Shown: positions 1 to 6,076 of the stretch, piece after piece | How positions within the stretch are numbered: the first letter of the stretch is position 1 | Layout of the letters: each line of letters begins with the position of its first letter | Assembly (NCBI GenBank): GCA_020721385.1 | Contig: DYMW01000087.1 | Coordinates: 1 to 6,076, forward strand | Direction of reading: 5' to 3' | Length of the DNA: 6,076 bases | DNA from: Sulfurovum sp. | GTDB lineage: Bacteria > Campylobacterota > Campylobacteria > Campylobacterales > Sulfurovaceae | Program-made: the position numbers and the translations under genes | The notes under the pieces: model-generated | Databases searched by the model: none | Told to the model about the DNA's origin: nothing | The model's input: the letters and a program-made list of their open reading frames with translations, nothing else

Positions 1-739
1 ATCCATAAACCTCAACATGCTTCTGTTTTCTAACCAATGATGTATATTCCAATAGACCAAGCCCTTGGTTTTCTAAAGTGGCTCGTACCAGTTTTTTTTG
101 AAAATCTGACATCTCTTTATGGGCAAAAAACTCTTCTAGTGGCATCCATAGTGCATGTTCTATCTCGTGGATATCAATCACATTAATTTCAGAACTTAAA
201 GCTTCTAGCTGAAAAGTCATGTAAATATTGGACTTGTTAAAAGCAGAAGGATGGGCGTTTAGAACACTGACCACTTTAATCATTTTGGCTTTTATACCTG
301 TCTCTTCATAGACTTCTCGTTCAACACTTTCAGAGAGTTTATCACCTTCTTCTAGCATACCACCAGGGAGTTTATAGAGGGAGCTTGAAGTATGAATACG
401 GTCACGAACCATTAGCAGTTCATTGGCTTGGTTGATAACCACCGCACCCACACCAATGGTATGGGTAGGTGCTACAGGAATGTAGGCATCGGCTTTGACT
501 TGATAGGTTAAAGTAACCCGATACATTTCACAATTATGAAATGTAAAACCCAACTCCAACGCTATAGCAATGTATTGGTTTTGTGTGGTTGTTAAATCAA
601 TCCATAGCAAATTTTTCTGCTTGAATTGTGCCTCTTCTATTAAATGCATCAATGCCATTTTAAAATCCAAACTTGAATTTTCAATACTCTTGGTTTCTAC
701 AATAAGACCATTATATAAGTCTTCTTTTACAGTTAACAT
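1..739 (-). CDS. NUDIX hydrolase with N-terminal pre-NUDIX domain (NUDT6/plant NUDX-like), 3' end outside window
   Basis: An open frame begins at ATG 739 and runs without a stop off the left edge, giving 246 residues. Residues about 1-90 resemble the pre-NUDIX domain of human NUDT6 and plant NUDX proteins: LLWIDL (44-49), then LGFTFHNCE (63-71), a string of beta residues and a PTHTIGVGAVVIN entry into the NUDIX fold (91-103). The NUDIX box spans G127-I149: LPGG, then REVYEETGI with R141, E142, E145 and E146, the usual metal-binding and catalytic residues. The first acidic position of the box is Asp133 instead of Glu. The family hydrolyses nucleoside diphosphates linked to another moiety (NADH, ADP-ribose, CoA and similar); the substrate cannot be read from this sequence. 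It should be a cytoplasmic enzyme, as no signal peptide or membrane segment is seen. It lies 21 bases after the ccsBA stop, with a strong ribosome site, so co-transcription is likely. Family is confident; substrate unknown. Confidence 0.9.
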   Translation of the reverse strand, partial: MLTVKEDLYNGLIVETKSIENSSLDFKMALMHLIEEAQFKQKNLLWIDLTTTQNQYIAIALELGFTFHNCEMYRVTLTYQVKADAYIPVAPTHTIGVGAVVINQANELLMVRDRIHTSSSLYKLPGGMLEEGDKLSESVEREVYEETGIKAKMIKVVSVLNAHPSAFNKSNIYMTFQLEALSSEINVIDIHEIEHALWMPLEEFFAHKEMSDFQKKLVRATLENQGLGLLEYTSLVRKQKHVEVYG

Positions 740-747
740 ACGAATAA

Positions 748-756
748 CCCTCCCTT
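748..756 (-). promoter_or_regulatory. Ribosome binding site of the NUDIX hydrolase gene
   Basis: On the minus strand AAGGGAGGG lies just before ATG 739, with its GGAGG core (753-749) nine bases from the start. It sits in the short gap after the ccsBA stop codon. This fixes the start at 739 and shows the gene is independently initiated within a probable ccsBA operon. Confidence 0.75.
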
Positions 757-760
757 TATA

Positions 761-3700
761 CTATTTCATTTTTCGATTTCTAAGTGCCAAGAGGGTTAAA
801 ACAACCATTCCTGCCAATGCATAATAGACCCAAGAAGGAATCGGAATTGGTGAACCTGCTGCGTAAGAGTGTAACCCTGAAAGATAATAATTGACCCCAA
901 AATAGGTCATAATGACCGATGAGTATGCCCAAAGAGAAGCCACGTTAAAGACAAATGGATTATTCAATTTTGGAATAAATCGCAAGTGCAATACGGTTGC
1001 ATAAATCAAAATGGTTACCGCAGCCCATGTTTCTTTGGCATCCCAACCCCAATATCGACCCCAACTCTCATTTGCCCAAATTCCACCCAAGAAGTTTCCA
1101 ACGGTTAATAAGAAAAGTCCAACAATCAGACTCATCTCTGCAATATGGGTTAACTCTTTAATTGAACGGTCAATGTTTGGTTTGCCTTCACCACGCATAA
1201 TAAATAGAATCAATACCAACAACGACAACACAGAACCAAGTCCTAAAAATCCATCACCAGAAATAATCGTTGCTACGTGAATCATGAGCCAATACGATTT
1301 TAGAACAGGTACCAAATTGGTAATCTCTGGGTTAATAAAGTTTAAGTGTGCCACCAACATGGTAAATCCTGCCAAAAGTGCTGTTGCCCCTAAGGTAAAG
1401 GGAGATTTTCGTGCAAACACAAGCCCTGCTACAATGGTTGCCCCTGCAATAAAGACAATGGACTCATAGGCATTTGACCATGGTGCATGACCTGCAATAT
1501 ACCAACGCATTCCCATTCCTATAACATGAAGCATAAAGCCAAAGACAATCAACCCCCATGAGATACGGGTAATCCATTTAAGCGAAAAACTTGGTTTAAC
1601 AACATTGATAAAAGAAGCAAGAAGCAATAAAATACCTACCAAAAGATAGAGAGGCACCAATTTGGACAATAAGCCCAATTTATTATAGGTTACTTCCATA
1701 TTGACTTGTGTAGGAGAGAGCAGTACTGCGGAACCAAACTTTTTCTGATAGAGTTCAATCAACTCAATTGCTTCATTGAACTTGGTTGTGTTTCCATCTT
1801 CTTCTATTTTTGTAGCACCCGAGAAGAGATAAACGGTCATCATACGCACCATACTTCCAATCTCTTTAGGAAAACTCTCTATGGCTTCTTGTGGATTAAC
1901 CCATTTATTATTGGCATCATGGGGTACAGGATAAATTTTTAATAATGCACCCGTATAGACCATATAAGCAATATTCAATCGCTCATCTACTTTGACCAAC
2001 TCATTGTCGTATTGATTTTTATCCAACGGTTTTTTACGCACCGATTCAGAAATTTGAGATGCAAGTTTATAGTTCCCTTCAGGGGTAAAAAAATCGGTAA
2101 ATTTGGCATACTTAGCTGTTTCATCTAACCCCAACTCTTTGGCAATACGGGTATGGTCTACTTTAATCATTGCAATATCTTGATAAACTTGAGGTTGTAC
2201 GGTCATCCCCAACAGAAGTGCTGTTGGTTCTACACCATAAATGGTTGTTTTACCTGATAATTTAGAGACAAGTTCATGTGCCAAGGTATCCATAGGCTTC
2301 ATTCGCCCACCATTGTCTTGTGTCACCAATTTTCCAAACTTCTCAATACTCTCTTTACTGTTATAAGCATGAATAATTTTTGAAATATTGGCATCAAGCA
2401 CAGCTAAACCTGAAGCCTTACTTGGTGTAGCCAACCCCAATGCAAACACCATCACAACCACCAAAGAGGTACTTTGAAGTTTTCTAGCTCCTCTTAGCAA
2501 TTTTTGAAAACGACCATTTTTAGCAAAAAGATTCCAAATCATTCCAATTGTCAATAATAAATAACCCAAATACGTAGGTAAGGTTCCAGGGTCATGGTTC
2601 ACAGAAAGTACCGTACCTTTTTCATCTTTATCATACGAAGATTGAAAGAAACGATAATTGCGATGGTCAAGTACATGGTTCATGTAAATTCTATACGGCA
2701 TTGATTTTATTCCTTCACTTTCATCCGTTAATTCAATATCTGATGCATAGGATGATGGACTGTTAGAACCAGGGTAACGCTCCAGTTCAAAATCAATTAA
2801 TTTTAATGAAAAAGGCAAATCAATCACTTTGGCTCCCAAACTTAGTGCAATATTTACCCCATTTAACTCTAATTTTTTAACCTCACCTTGTTGACTTGCA
2901 TAGGTGAATAGATCAATATTTTGGCTCTTATTGTCAACACTCACTTTAAACGTAGCCATTTCAGGCGTTCCTGCTTGTGTTTTTAGAGAAGAACTTACAT
3001 ACTTCAAAATAGATTTTTCATGAAACTGTTTTAAGACCACGGCATTGTTGTTAAATTGATAAAGCTTTTTCATCTCAAAAACATTCACCCCTTTGGTCAA
3101 ATTTGCCTCTTGTTGTGTTAACATTGAAAGGGTTTTCATATCAAAATCATTGGTAACTTGAAGCTTACCCTCTTGGGTAGAAGTAATATTAAAGAGGGGT
3201 TTACCTAATAAAGTGCTTTCCACAGGATAATTAAACGCCAAAATAAATGTTCCAGCATCATGCATTTCACCTTCAATCAAACGAATATTCTCACTACCTG
3301 TACCAGTGGAAATAATCATCTCTAAGAGCATTTTTCCATTGGGATTAGCCTCTAACCGTTCTACTGCTGAAGGAAGATAATTGACCAACTCAAATGTAAC
3401 TGTTTTACCATTAACTTTCATTGTCTTATTGACACTGTTTTTGGTCATAGATGAAAGAAGCAAAGGTGTTTCAAAATGCTCTTCTTTAGCCTCACTCACA
3501 ACATCAAGCTGTAAGACTTTAACATCAGAAATCATCGTACTTGAACGTGCACCTTCACGAATCTGCATTACCCCTTCATAACCAATATACCGTGTTGTAA
3601 CCGCACCAATAGCAATAATTAAAAAAGCAATATGAAAGATAAAAACAGACCATTTTCCTGTTTTCCAACTCTTTGATTTAATGATATTATAAACCAATGT

Positions 3701-3868
3701 AACAATAAAATATAAGAGAAAAAACTCAAACCATTGTGCATTATAAATCAAGGCTCTAGCGGTTTGCGTACCATAATCATTCTCTATAAAGGTCGCCACA
3801 CCAATAATAGCACCAAAAAGAAAAAGCAACACTACGGCTACTTTCATCGACAATATATGTTTCAACAC
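761..3868 (-). CDS. ccsBA: CcsBA: fused cytochrome c biogenesis (System II) haem exporter/synthase
   Basis: This 1035-residue inner-membrane protein exports haem and attaches it to CXXCH motifs of periplasmic apocytochromes c. Residues 1-450 are the CcsB/ResB half: membrane segments near 9-28, 46-63 and 73-92, with H79 as the likely TM-His1, a large periplasmic region (93-430) with the ResB-type stretch PFSLKLIDFELERYPGSNSP (352-371), and a segment at 432-449. A linker KNGRFQKLLRGARK precedes another hydrophobic segment (467-483). A second periplasmic region spans about 485-735. Residues 736-1035 are the CcsA/ResC half: H864 (P-His1), the Trp-rich WWD segment W936-W948 (WGRYWGWDAKETW), H961 (TM-His2) and H1000 (P-His2). 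Spacings of 97 and 39 residues between the last three histidines equal those I recall for Helicobacter hepaticus CcsBA (936 residues). The start is GTG 3868 with an AGGA site; ATG 3847 (residue 8) lacks one. No frameshift is seen. Identification is very sure. Confidence 0.97.
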   Translation of the reverse strand: MLKHILSMKVAVVLLFLFGAIIGVATFIENDYGTQTARALIYNAQWFEFFLLYFIVTLVYNIIKSKSWKTGKWSVFIFHIAFLIIAIGAVTTRYIGYEGVMQIREGARSSTMISDVKVLQLDVVSEAKEEHFETPLLLSSMTKNSVNKTMKVNGKTVTFELVNYLPSAVERLEANPNGKMLLEMIISTGTGSENIRLIEGEMHDAGTFILAFNYPVESTLLGKPLFNITSTQEGKLQVTNDFDMKTLSMLTQQEANLTKGVNVFEMKKLYQFNNNAVVLKQFHEKSILKYVSSSLKTQAGTPEMATFKVSVDNKSQNIDLFTYASQQGEVKKLELNGVNIALSLGAKVIDLPFSLKLIDFELERYPGSNSPSSYASDIELTDESEGIKSMPYRIYMNHVLDHRNYRFFQSSYDKDEKGTVLSVNHDPGTLPTYLGYLLLTIGMIWNLFAKNGRFQKLLRGARKLQSTSLVVVMVFALGLATPSKASGLAVLDANISKIIHAYNSKESIEKFGKLVTQDNGGRMKPMDTLAHELVSKLSGKTTIYGVEPTALLLGMTVQPQVYQDIAMIKVDHTRIAKELGLDETAKYAKFTDFFTPEGNYKLASQISESVRKKPLDKNQYDNELVKVDERLNIAYMVYTGALLKIYPVPHDANNKWVNPQEAIESFPKEIGSMVRMMTVYLFSGATKIEEDGNTTKFNEAIELIELYQKKFGSAVLLSPTQVNMEVTYNKLGLLSKLVPLYLLVGILLLLASFINVVKPSFSLKWITRISWGLIVFGFMLHVIGMGMRWYIAGHAPWSNAYESIVFIAGATIVAGLVFARKSPFTLGATALLAGFTMLVAHLNFINPEITNLVPVLKSYWLMIHVATIISGDGFLGLGSVLSLLVLILFIMRGEGKPNIDRSIKELTHIAEMSLIVGLFLLTVGNFLGGIWANESWGRYWGWDAKETWAAVTILIYATVLHLRFIPKLNNPFVFNVASLWAYSSVIMTYFGVNYYLSGLHSYAAGSPIPIPSWVYYALAGMVVLTLLALRNRKMK

Positions 3869-3875
3869 TTGTTGT

Positions 3876-3879
3876 TCCT
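3876..3879 (-). promoter_or_regulatory. Ribosome binding site supporting the GTG start of ccsBA
   Basis: AGGA on the minus strand lies seven bases before GTG 3868. The in-frame ATG at 3847 has no purine-rich site before it (the bases are GAAACATATATTGTCG), so the GTG start, which adds MLKHILS, is preferred. Confidence 0.6.
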
Positions 3880-3899
3880 ATGTATAAAAATTTAAATTG

Positions 3900-3905
3900 A
3901 TTATA
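3900..3905 (-). promoter_or_regulatory. Predicted -10 box of the ccsBA promoter
   Basis: A perfect TATAAT on the minus strand (context TTGGCTATAATCAATT) lies 31 bases before GTG 3868, giving a leader of about 25 bases. No convincing -35 hexamer is seen at 16-18 bases. That is common in Campylobacterota, where sigma-70 promoters depend mostly on the -10 and AT-rich upstream DNA. Confidence 0.55.
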
Positions 3906-3916
3906 GCCAATGATGG

Positions 3917-3936
3917 TTAATGATACATTAATTAAT
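3917..3936. promoter_or_regulatory. AT-rich overlapping dyads between divergent promoters, possible operator
   Basis: TTAATG-ATA-CATTAA (3917-3931) is a perfect 6-bp inverted repeat with a 3-base spacer. It overlaps the perfect palindrome ATTAATTAAT (3927-3936). Both lie between the -10 boxes of ccsBA and the radical SAM gene, where a bound regulator could affect both. In DNA this AT-rich such dyads also arise by chance, so the operator reading is only a suggestion; no regulator is identified. Confidence 0.25.
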
Positions 3937-3943
3937 AGTAAGA

Positions 3944-3952
3944 TGCTACAAT
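3944..3952 (+). promoter_or_regulatory. Predicted extended -10 promoter of the YgiQ-family gene
   Basis: TGC-TACAAT on the plus strand matches an extended -10 (TGnTAtAAT) with one mismatch. Transcription would begin near 3959, about 35 bases before ATG 3995. This argues for that start, because ATG 3962 would then be almost leaderless. No clear -35 hexamer is seen. Confidence 0.45.
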
Positions 3953-3994
3953 GCCGAAAATATGCCCCCTAAAAAATTAAAAAAAGAGTATCCC

Positions 3995-5755
3995 ATGAGT
4001 CAACAAAAAGAGTACAACAATCCCCTTGCTAAAAATTTCTTACCCACCACAAAACAAGAGATGGATGCGTTAGGCTGGAAACAGTGTGATGTTATTTTAA
4101 TCTCTGGTGATGCCTACATCGATTCACCTTTTATTGGCGTAGCAGTCGTTGGGCGTATGCTTGAAAAAATGGGGTATAAAGTTGGGATTATCGGTCAGCC
4201 CGATATTAAAAGTGACAAGGACATTAAACGTTTGGGTGAACCACGGCTCTATTGGGGGGTGAGTGGTGGAAGTATCGACTCAATGGTTTCCAACTATACC
4301 GCAACCAAAAAATTTAGAAACAATGATGACTATACCCCTGGAGGAAAAAACACCAAACGCCCCGACCGTGCCGTTTTGGTCTACACCAATCTGATTCGTC
4401 AAAACTTTAAAAATACGGTACCTGTGGTTTTAGGTGGAATTGAAGCAAGTCTAAGACGGGTTACCCATTATGATTATTGGACAAACAAACTGCGTAAACC
4501 CATTCTTTTTGACAGCAAAGCCGATATTCTCATCTACGGTATGGGTGAACAAGCGATTCGTGATTTAACCCATGCGATTGACAAAGGGTATGATTGGAAA
4601 GATATTCGTGGTATCTGTTATATTGACAAAGAACCCAAAGATAATTTTCATCAACTCCCTTCTCATAAAGAGTGTTTAGAAGATAAAGAGAAGTACATTG
4701 ACCTTTTCGATTTGTTTTATGACAACAATGACCCTATCGCAGCCAAAGGGCTTTGCCAATTGGTTGACACACGATATTCCATTCAAAATCCACCATGTGA
4801 CTACCTCAATGAAGTAGAGATGGATGAAGTCTCTGCCTTGCCATTTACACGAGAACTCCACCCTTATCACCAAGCCGAAGGAAAAGTGAAATGTTTAGAA
4901 ACCATTAAATTTTCGATTATGACCCATCAAGGGTGTTGGGGTGAATGTAACTTTTGTGCCATTGGCGTTCATCAAGGACAAACCATTCGGACACGTAGTG
5001 AAACCTCTATTGTCAAAGAGGCAAAAGCGTTTAAAGAGTACAAAGATTTTAAAGGGATTATCTCCGATTTGGGTGGACCTACCGCCAATATGTACGGCTA
5101 TGAGTGTAATAAAAAACTCAAATTAGGAACCTGTGATCATCAACGCTGTGTTGACTCTACACACCTCTGCAAATCAATGAAACCTGACCATTCACGTGTG
5201 ATTAACATGATGAAACAGGTACGAGAAATCCCTGGAATTCGTAAAGCATTTGTCGCTTCTGGTGTACGGTATGACCTTATCACCGAAGATAAAAAACATG
5301 GGTACTCTTACCTCAAAGAGATGGTACAACACCACATTTCAGGACAAATGAAAGTAGCTCCAGAACATACCGAACAACACGTGCTTGACCTTATGGGAAA
5401 ACCAGGGAAACAGACGCTTATCGATTTTAAAAAACTCTATGACCAACTCAACAAAGAGATGGGTAAAAAACAGTACATGACCTACTACCTCATCGCTGCC
5501 CACCCTGGTTGTACCGAAAAAGACATGCACGCACTCAAACGTTTTGCCACCGATGAACTAAAGATGAACCCCGAACAAGCCCAAGTTTTCATCCCAACAC
5601 CAGGAACCTATTCAGCTGTGATGTACTACACTGAAATGGATCCTATTACACGAAAAAAGATATTTGTAGAGAAAGACACCCTAAAAAAAGAGAAACAAAA
5701 AGCAATTGTTCAGGCTGAGGTTAAAAGTGGATTTAAAAGTGGATTTGCGAGTTAA
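3995..5755 (+). CDS. ygiQ: YgiQ-family (UPF0313) radical SAM protein
   Basis: This is a 586-residue predicted cytoplasmic iron-sulfur enzyme of the YgiQ family; its reaction is not known to me. The N-terminal UPF0313 region has FLPTTKQEMDALGW (15-28), SGDAYID and GRMLEKMGYKVGIIGQPD, VLGGIEASLRR (145-155) and HYDYW (158-162). These align from memory with E. coli YgiQ. The radical SAM core begins at THQGCWGECNFC, whose CxxxCxxC (C314, C318, C321) binds the 4Fe-4S cluster that cleaves S-adenosylmethionine. SDLGGPTANMYG (357-368) precedes four more cysteines (C371, C380, C385, C392). ASGVRYDL (421-428) and KVAPEHTE (453-460) follow. The C-terminus is shorter than in E. coli YgiQ (739 residues) and ends in a duplicated KSGF. 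I chose ATG 3995 because AAAGAG lies six bases upstream; the in-frame ATG 3962 (adding 11 residues) has no ribosome site. Divergent from ccsBA and probably monocistronic. Family assignment is very sure. Confidence 0.93.
   Translation: MSQQKEYNNPLAKNFLPTTKQEMDALGWKQCDVILISGDAYIDSPFIGVAVVGRMLEKMGYKVGIIGQPDIKSDKDIKRLGEPRLYWGVSGGSIDSMVSNYTATKKFRNNDDYTPGGKNTKRPDRAVLVYTNLIRQNFKNTVPVVLGGIEASLRRVTHYDYWTNKLRKPILFDSKADILIYGMGEQAIRDLTHAIDKGYDWKDIRGICYIDKEPKDNFHQLPSHKECLEDKEKYIDLFDLFYDNNDPIAAKGLCQLVDTRYSIQNPPCDYLNEVEMDEVSALPFTRELHPYHQAEGKVKCLETIKFSIMTHQGCWGECNFCAIGVHQGQTIRTRSETSIVKEAKAFKEYKDFKGIISDLGGPTANMYGYECNKKLKLGTCDHQRCVDSTHLCKSMKPDHSRVINMMKQVREIPGIRKAFVASGVRYDLITEDKKHGYSYLKEMVQHHISGQMKVAPEHTEQHVLDLMGKPGKQTLIDFKKLYDQLNKEMGKKQYMTYYLIAAHPGCTEKDMHALKRFATDELKMNPEQAQVFIPTPGTYSAVMYYTEMDPITRKKIFVEKDTLKKEKQKAIVQAEVKSGFKSGFAS
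5723..5746 (+). repeat. Two tandem 12-bp copies at the 3' end of the YgiQ-family gene
   Basis: AAAAGTGGATTT occurs twice head to tail, in frame, encoding KSGF-KSGF just before the final Ala-Ser-stop. The identical bases suggest recent slippage duplication, harmless at the protein tail. Confidence 0.8.
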
Positions 5756-5790
5756 AAAAATCGTGTTAAAAGTTATTGCTAACTTTTAAC
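5754..5790 (-). terminator. Hairpin between convergent genes, candidate terminator (mainly minus strand)
   Basis: GTTAAAAGTTA (5765-5775) and TAACTTTTAAC (5780-5790) form a perfect 11-bp stem with a TTGC loop. Read on the minus strand it is followed, after four bases (ACGA), by seven Ts (5760-5754), like an intrinsic terminator for the thioredoxin-like gene, whose TAA stop lies inside the stem. Only two of the 11 pairs are G-C, so the stem is weak. For the plus-strand gene no T run follows the stem, so termination in that direction is less certain. Confidence 0.55.
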
Positions 5791-6076
5791 CCATCATCAT
5801 GCCATAAGGACGTTGTAACTTCTCGGTTAATTGATGCAGACTCACCGTTCGACCCTCACGTGCAAACTCTCGTCCATCCATAAAAACCAACATCGTTGGT
5901 ACCGAAAAAACCTGAAAATGAGCCGAAATCTTTGGATTGGCGTGTGCATCCAAATAAATCTGTTGAAGTGCAGGAAACTCTGTATCAAACACCTCTTTAA
6001 ATTTGGGTCTTAAGGCGTGGCAGACGTTACAATTTTCACCCCAGAAGTAGAGCAGTACCCCTACTTCTATTTTAAT
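5786..6076 (-). CDS. Thioredoxin-fold family protein, 5' end outside window
   Basis: The frame is open from the right edge to TAA 5786-5788, giving the last 96 residues. It reads VLLYFWGENCNVCHALRPKF, where C16 and C19 (window numbering) form the CxxC redox pair of a thioredoxin, here CNVC instead of CGPC. IYLDAHANPKISAHFQVFSVPTMLVFMDGRE follows, with the cis-proline loop SVPT (P60) and the usual beta strand after it. The C-terminus ends GMMMG. A typical thioredoxin needs only some 5-15 more residues upstream, so most of the domain is here. A GTG at 5992 could be taken as a start but would remove the active site, and the frame clearly continues upstream. It probably acts as a thiol-disulfide oxidoreductase or reductant. 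Whether it is cytoplasmic or exported depends on the missing N-terminus. It converges on the YgiQ-family gene with 30 bases between stop codons. Partner proteins are unknown. Confidence 0.85.
   Translation of the reverse strand: MKIEVGVLLYFWGENCNVCHALRPKFKEVFDTEFPALQQIYLDAHANPKISAHFQVFSVPTMLVFMDGREFAREGRTVSLHQLTEKLQRPYGMMMG

Noticed and set aside
570..824. Plus-strand open frame of 84 codons, antisense to the NUDIX gene start and the ccsBA end
   Set aside because: It overlaps two well-supported genes on the other strand, has no recognisable motif and no clear ribosome site; it is an antisense shadow.
1011..1942. Three plus-strand open frames of 61-89 codons antisense to ccsBA
   Set aside because: All lie fully inside the strongly supported ccsBA coding region and show no protein-like features.
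3381..3581. Plus-strand open frame of 66 codons antisense to the 5' part of ccsBA
   Set aside because: It lies inside the ResB domain coding sequence and has no recognisable domain.
4676..5530. Open frames on both strands inside the YgiQ-family gene
   Set aside because: The host gene has conserved family motifs along its whole length; these frames are by-products of its codon composition.
5786..5992. A complete 68-residue protein starting at GTG 5992
   Set aside because: The same frame continues upstream through CNVC to the window edge, so this is the tail of a longer thioredoxin-fold protein rather than a separate small gene.
5831..6013. Plus-strand open frame of 60 codons opposite the thioredoxin-like gene
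   Set aside because: Antisense to a supported domain and without recognisable features.
1..6076. CRISPR array, tRNA or rRNA gene, insertion sequence, phage or defence genes
   Set aside because: No spaced direct repeats, cloverleaf-like sequence, transposase motif or terminal repeats were seen; nearly the whole window is occupied by four housekeeping-type genes.

Overview
The window looks like ordinary chromosomal sequence from an AT-rich member of the Campylobacterota (epsilonproteobacteria), probably a Sulfurimonas/Sulfurovum/Arcobacter-like free-living form. The main reason is a single-polypeptide CcsBA (fused CcsB/ResB and CcsA/ResC) cytochrome c synthase, which is typical of this group and of Bacteroidota. 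The Lys/Asn/Ile-rich coding and the style of the other proteins agree with this. The genus is an inference; no rRNA or other decisive marker is present.

Layout, left to right. Positions 1-739, minus strand: the 5' 246 codons of a NUDIX hydrolase with an N-terminal pre-NUDIX domain, running off the left edge. Positions 761-3868, minus strand: ccsBA, 21 bases upstream of the NUDIX gene and probably co-transcribed with it. Positions 3869-3994: a short divergent intergenic region with a good -10 box facing each way and AT-rich dyads between them. Positions 3995-5755, plus strand: a YgiQ-family (UPF0313) radical SAM protein. Positions 5756-5785: a 30-base convergent gap with a perfect 11-bp hairpin that overlaps the stop codon of the next gene. 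Positions 5786-6076, minus strand: the 3' 96 codons of a thioredoxin-fold protein with a CNVC active site, running off the right edge. There is no gene-free stretch over 300 bases.

How the genes relate. CcsBA carries haem across the inner membrane and attaches it to CXXCH motifs of periplasmic apocytochromes c. All four haem-ligating histidines and the WWD segment are present, so it should be functional. The NUDIX enzyme probably cleaves a nucleoside-diphosphate-linked metabolite in the cytoplasm, and its link to haem or respiration is only positional. The radical SAM protein and the thioredoxin-like protein converge on each other and need not be functionally linked to ccsBA.

I looked for an undescribed system and did not find one: no mobile element, CRISPR array, RNA gene or defence-like cluster is visible. 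The more interesting points are an Asp for Glu change in the NUDIX box, a signal-peptide-like junction inside CcsBA, a four-cysteine segment in YgiQ beside its radical SAM triad, a CXXCH active site in the thioredoxin-like protein, and a repeated TTAAAAGT octamer around the convergent hairpin.
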